In this document: in pieces, positions 61,737 through 64,000 of the stretch
How the letters are laid out: every line of letters begins with the position of its first letter
Position numbering within the stretch: the stretch's first letter is position 1
Assembly (NCBI RefSeq): GCF_023487995.1
Contig: NZ_JAMFKN010000001.1
Coordinates: 310,001 to 374,000 of the forward strand
Source: Thermohalobaculum sediminis
Lineage (GTDB): Bacteria > Pseudomonadota > Alphaproteobacteria > Rhodobacterales > Rhodobacteraceae
Length of the DNA: 64,000 bases
Direction of reading: 5' to 3'
The notes under the pieces: generated by a model
The model's input: only the letters and a program-made list of their open reading frames with translations
Told to the model about the DNA's origin: nothing
Databases searched by the model: none
Made by a program: the position numbers and the translations under genes

Positions 61737-62750
61737 TCAGCCGCGGCGGCGCCGGCGGCGGCCCTCGGCGCCCTCGCCCGTCGCCTCGGTCCCGTCGCTG
61801 GCCGAGCTGAACTCGCCAAGCCGGGCGCGGATCTCGTCGAGGCTCGGCCGCCCGTCCCGCTCGTGGCCCTCGAGTGCCGCGCGCATCGCGCGCAGGTGCT
61901 CGGCCTTGGTGCCGCAGCAGCCGCCGATCAGCCGCGCGCCCGCGTCGCGCGCCAGCCGCGCGTAATCGGCCATCAGCTCGGGCGTGCCGTCGTAATGGAT
62001 GTGGCCATCGACGTATTTCGGGATGCCGGCATTGGCCTTGGCGATGACGATGGCATCGGGCGCGGCCTCGGTGATGCCCAGCACGGTGCGCAGAAGGTCC
62101 GACGCCCCGGTGCCGCAGTTCGCGCCGATCGCGATTGGCCGCGCCGCCAGATCCGGCGCGATCTCGGCATAGTGCCGGCTGGTCACGCCCATCATGGTGC
62201 GGCCCGCGGTGTCGAAGCTCAGCGTCGCGCAGAGCGGCGCGCCCTTGTTGGCGGCGGCCTCGGCCAGCGCGCGCAACTCCTCCTCGGACGAGATCGTCTC
62301 GCCCCAGATCACGTCGGCGCCGCCGGCCATAAGGCCCTCGATCTGCTCCTCGAAGGCCGCGACCGCGTCGGCGTGGCTCAGCGAGCCCACGGGCTCGAGG
62401 ATCTCGCCCGTCGGCCCGACCGAGCCCGCGACGATCACCTTGCGGCCCGCCTTGTCGGCGACCTCGCGGGCCAGTTCGGCGGCGCGCTTGTTGAGTTCGA
62501 AGACCCGGTCCTCGGCATGGTGCAGCTTGAGCCGGTAGCGCGAGCCGCCGAAGGAATTGGTCAGGATCACGTCGGCGCCGGCATCGACGAAGCCCTGGTG
62601 CAGCGCCTTGATCTTCCCCGGCTCGGTGACGTTCCACAGTTCGGGCGCGTCGCCCGACATCAGGCCCATCTCGAACAGGTTGGTCCCCGTGGCGCCGTCC
62701 AGCAGCAGCCACTCGCGCGTGGCAAGAAGATCGGTGAGAGCGTTGGTCAT
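61737..62750 (-). CDS. bmt: betaine-homocysteine S-methyltransferase-type enzyme
   Basis: A 337-residue zinc-dependent methyltransferase of the homocysteine S-methyltransferase family. LLLDGATGTNLFEMGLMSGD is the start of the barrel, and the zinc cysteines are Cys212 (GANCGTG) and Cys278/279 (GGCCGT). It makes methionine from homocysteine, with betaine, dimethylsulfoniopropionate or S-methylmethionine as donor in various relatives. The C-terminal 20 residues are Arg-rich and probably disordered. It lies 205 bases upstream of the corrinoid protein in the same direction. Donor identity is inferred from naming convention in the family. Confidence 0.85.
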   Translation of the reverse strand: MTNALTDLLATREWLLLDGATGTNLFEMGLMSGDAPELWNVTEPGKIKALHQGFVDAGADVILTNSFGGSRYRLKLHHAEDRVFELNKRAAELAREVADKAGRKVIVAGSVGPTGEILEPVGSLSHADAVAAFEEQIEGLMAGGADVIWGETISSEEELRALAEAAANKGAPLCATLSFDTAGRTMMGVTSRHYAEIAPDLAARPIAIGANCGTGASDLLRTVLGITEAAPDAIVIAKANAGIPKYVDGHIHYDGTPELMADYARLARDAGARLIGGCCGTKAEHLRAMRAALEGHERDGRPSLDEIRARLGEFSSASDGTEATGEGAEGRRRRRRG

Positions 62751-62854
62751 GGGCGTCGGGCCTCGCAGGCGCGTGATTCGGGGGGTGGGGACTATAGCGT
62801 CCTCCTCTCCAGGCCCAAGGGCAAGGATCGGGTTCGGCCGCAGCGGCGGGCGGG

Positions 62855-63283
62855 TCAGGCGGCGGCGCGGGTCAGATCACCGATGCGCCCGATCATCGCC
62901 TTGAGCCCGTTCGAGCGCTGGGTCGAGAGATGCTGCTCGAGCCCGAGGCGCGCAAGCTCGCGCGGCGCATCGACCGCCGCCGCCTCGCGCAGCGGCAGGC
63001 CCGAATAGAGCGCGTGCAGGATCGCGATCAGGCCGCGCACGATCATCGCGTCCGAATCGCCCCGGAAGTCGAGCCGCGCCACACCGTCCGGCCCCTCGGT
63101 CACCGAGGGCACCAGCCACACCTGGCTCGCGCAGCCCTCGACCTTGTGGGCCGGGATCTTCTGCGCGTCGTCGAGCGGCGCCATCTCGCGGCCAAGCTCG
63201 ATGACATAGCGGTAGCGGTCCTCCCAATCGTCGAAAAGCTCGAAGTTCTCGGCGATTTCCTCGAACCGGGGCTGGGCGGTCAT
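62855..63283 (-). CDS. sufE: SufE family protein
   Basis: A 142-residue sulfur acceptor that stimulates SufS cysteine desulfurase during iron-sulfur cluster assembly. The sulfur-accepting Cys51 lies in KVEGCASQVWLV at the same position as in Escherichia coli SufE. FELFDDWEDRYRYVIELGREM and FRGDSDAMIVRGLIAILHALYSG are typical. The start at 63283 gives the normal length; the longer open frame is shadow. No other suf gene is next to it. Divergent from the lipoprotein gene. Confidence 0.92.
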   Translation of the reverse strand: MTAQPRFEEIAENFELFDDWEDRYRYVIELGREMAPLDDAQKIPAHKVEGCASQVWLVPSVTEGPDGVARLDFRGDSDAMIVRGLIAILHALYSGLPLREAAAVDAPRELARLGLEQHLSTQRSNGLKAMIGRIGDLTRAAA

Positions 63284-63459
63284 GCGTCGTCTCCGTGGCT
63301 CTGGCCCTTCATCTAGCGATGCCCGCCCCTCGCGTCCAGTGCAGCCCCCCGGCGCGCCGGCCGCTGCCGTGCCCAGCCCGCCATCTGGGAATTCCCTTTC
63401 CGCGCGGCGCCACTTATGGTCCATCGCGATGCCGTAAAGTCACTGGAGGCAAGGCCCGC

Positions 63460-63906
63460 ATGCGTCTGCGTCGATTCCCGTCTCTCCTCGCCGCGGCGGC
63501 GCTTGGCGCCATGGTCGGCGGCTGCAGCCTGTTCGGCGGCGACGAGCCCGAAGCCGAGGCGCAGGCGGCCCTTGCCGCGCGCCAGCCGGTGCCGGTCCAG
63601 GCGCTGCGCAACATCGAGATCGGACGCACCCGCGACGGCTATGCGATCAGCGCCTTCGGCACCGCGCCGACCACCGGCTATGGCGGCGCCAGCCTGCGCG
63701 CCCGGCGCGAGGGGCAGCCGGCGCCCGACGGCTATCTCGATTTCGACTTCGTCGCGATCCCGCCCGACCCCGCGCTCAACATGCCGCAGGGCACCATCGA
63801 CGCGCGCGCCATCCGAGCCGACGCCCAGCTTCCGGCGTCGCGGCTGCGCGGCGTGGCGGGGCTGAGGGTCCACAGCCTGACGAACTCGGGACAGGTGGAT
63901 TTCTGA
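63460..63906 (+). CDS. hypothetical lipoprotein
   Basis: A 148-residue protein with a lipoprotein signal peptide: LLAAAALGAMVGGC, with Cys22 as the lipid attachment site, followed by an acidic stretch (GGDEPEAEAQAALAARQ). The mature part is rich in Ala, Pro and Asp and includes DGYLDFDFVAIPPDPALNMP and a final LRVHSLTNSGQVDF. No known family. GGAGG lies 12 bases upstream of the ATG at 63460. It would be in the inner or outer membrane; residue after Cys is Ser, which does not direct inner-membrane retention in enterobacterial rules. Function unknown. Confidence 0.72.
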   Translation: MRLRRFPSLLAAAALGAMVGGCSLFGGDEPEAEAQAALAARQPVPVQALRNIEIGRTRDGYAISAFGTAPTTGYGGASLRARREGQPAPDGYLDFDFVAIPPDPALNMPQGTIDARAIRADAQLPASRLRGVAGLRVHSLTNSGQVDF

Positions 63907-63950
63907 GCGGCGCGGGCCGCGGGGACGCATCCCGCCGGTCCGCCGGGCGC

Positions 63951-64000
63951 TCAGCCGAACTCGAACACCTCGACCCCGCCGGGCCGGGCCACCAGGCCAA
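63951..64000 (-). CDS. C-terminal end of a gene running off the window
   Basis: On the minus strand the last 15 codons read GLVARPGGVEVFEFG and then TGA (63951-63953). The pattern of strand-like GGVEVFEF and the correct distance from the converging lipoprotein gene suggest a real coding end. The product cannot be named from 15 residues. Confidence 0.45.
   Translation of the reverse strand, partial: GLVARPGGVEVFEFG

Overview
The window is a GC-rich, densely packed stretch of chromosome that looks like an alphaproteobacterium of the Rhodobacterales/Rhodobacteraceae type. The reasons are the gene families present: a single-chain B12-dependent ribonucleotide reductase, olsB-olsA ornithine-lipid genes, a ChpT-like histidine phosphotransferase beside DUF3553, an Rba-type partner-switching module, betaine-homocysteine methyltransferase with a corrinoid protein and DUF1638, and a class I (DhnA-type) fructose-bisphosphate aldolase next to tkt-gap-pgk. 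No rRNA, tRNA, insertion sequence, phage or CRISPR was recognised. This is inferred from protein families, not from a marker gene.

Layout. (1) 1-5.7 kb: end of a VWA/CoxE-like protein, a small membrane protein, VOC protein, M48 protease, DUF1045 protein, EamA transporter, a roughly 690-base gene-poor gap, and pterin-4a-carbinolamine dehydratase. (2) 5.9-11.5 kb: signalling island with a hybrid histidine kinase, RsbW-like kinase, STAS protein, divergent receiver-PP2C phosphatase and an Hpt protein. (3) 11.8-20.8 kb: class II aldolase, CoA-transferase, two paralogous secreted proteins, a radical SAM-GMC oxidoreductase pair, a Cys/Met-metabolism PLP enzyme and an adenylate cyclase-TPR protein. 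(4) 20.9-23.7 kb: threonine catabolism (kbl-tdh) with an XRE-cupin regulator that shares a candidate operator with kbl. (5) 23.8-31.4 kb: LysR regulator divergent from an operon of an MttB-like methyltransferase, two trimethylamine-dehydrogenase-like flavoproteins and an Ldh-family reductase, probably for an N-methylated amino acid or betaine. (6) 31.6-37.9 kb: acdS (ACC deaminase) in one operon with four branched-chain-type ABC transporter genes, a divergent Lrp-type regulator and the substrate-binding protein. (7) 38-40 kb: a lysine-rich ORFan of unusual composition and an MFS transporter. (8) 40.2-53.3 kb: nrdJ with candidate NrdR boxes, then tkt, gap, pgk and fba, most followed by a GC-rich hairpin, then a DUF985 cupin, two tandem paralogous unknown proteins and a degenerate ThiE-like protein. 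(9) 53.6-64 kb: glutamine-synthetase-like ligase, olsA/olsB, DUF3553, chpT-like gene, gamma-carbonic anhydrase, gmk, PAS protein, DUF1638-corrinoid protein-bmt, sufE, a lipoprotein and the last codons of a gene that runs off the window.

How the parts work together. Several regions concern methylated nitrogen compounds and one-carbon flow: the MttB/flavoprotein operon, bmt plus a corrinoid protein, and threonine-to-glycine breakdown. A second theme is regulation: the partner-switching island and ChpT are both, in Rhodobacter capsulatus and relatives, tied to the CtrA/gene-transfer-agent network. The acdS-transporter unit is the most self-contained metabolic module and suggests dedicated import and breakdown of 1-aminocyclopropane-1-carboxylate or a similar small amino acid.
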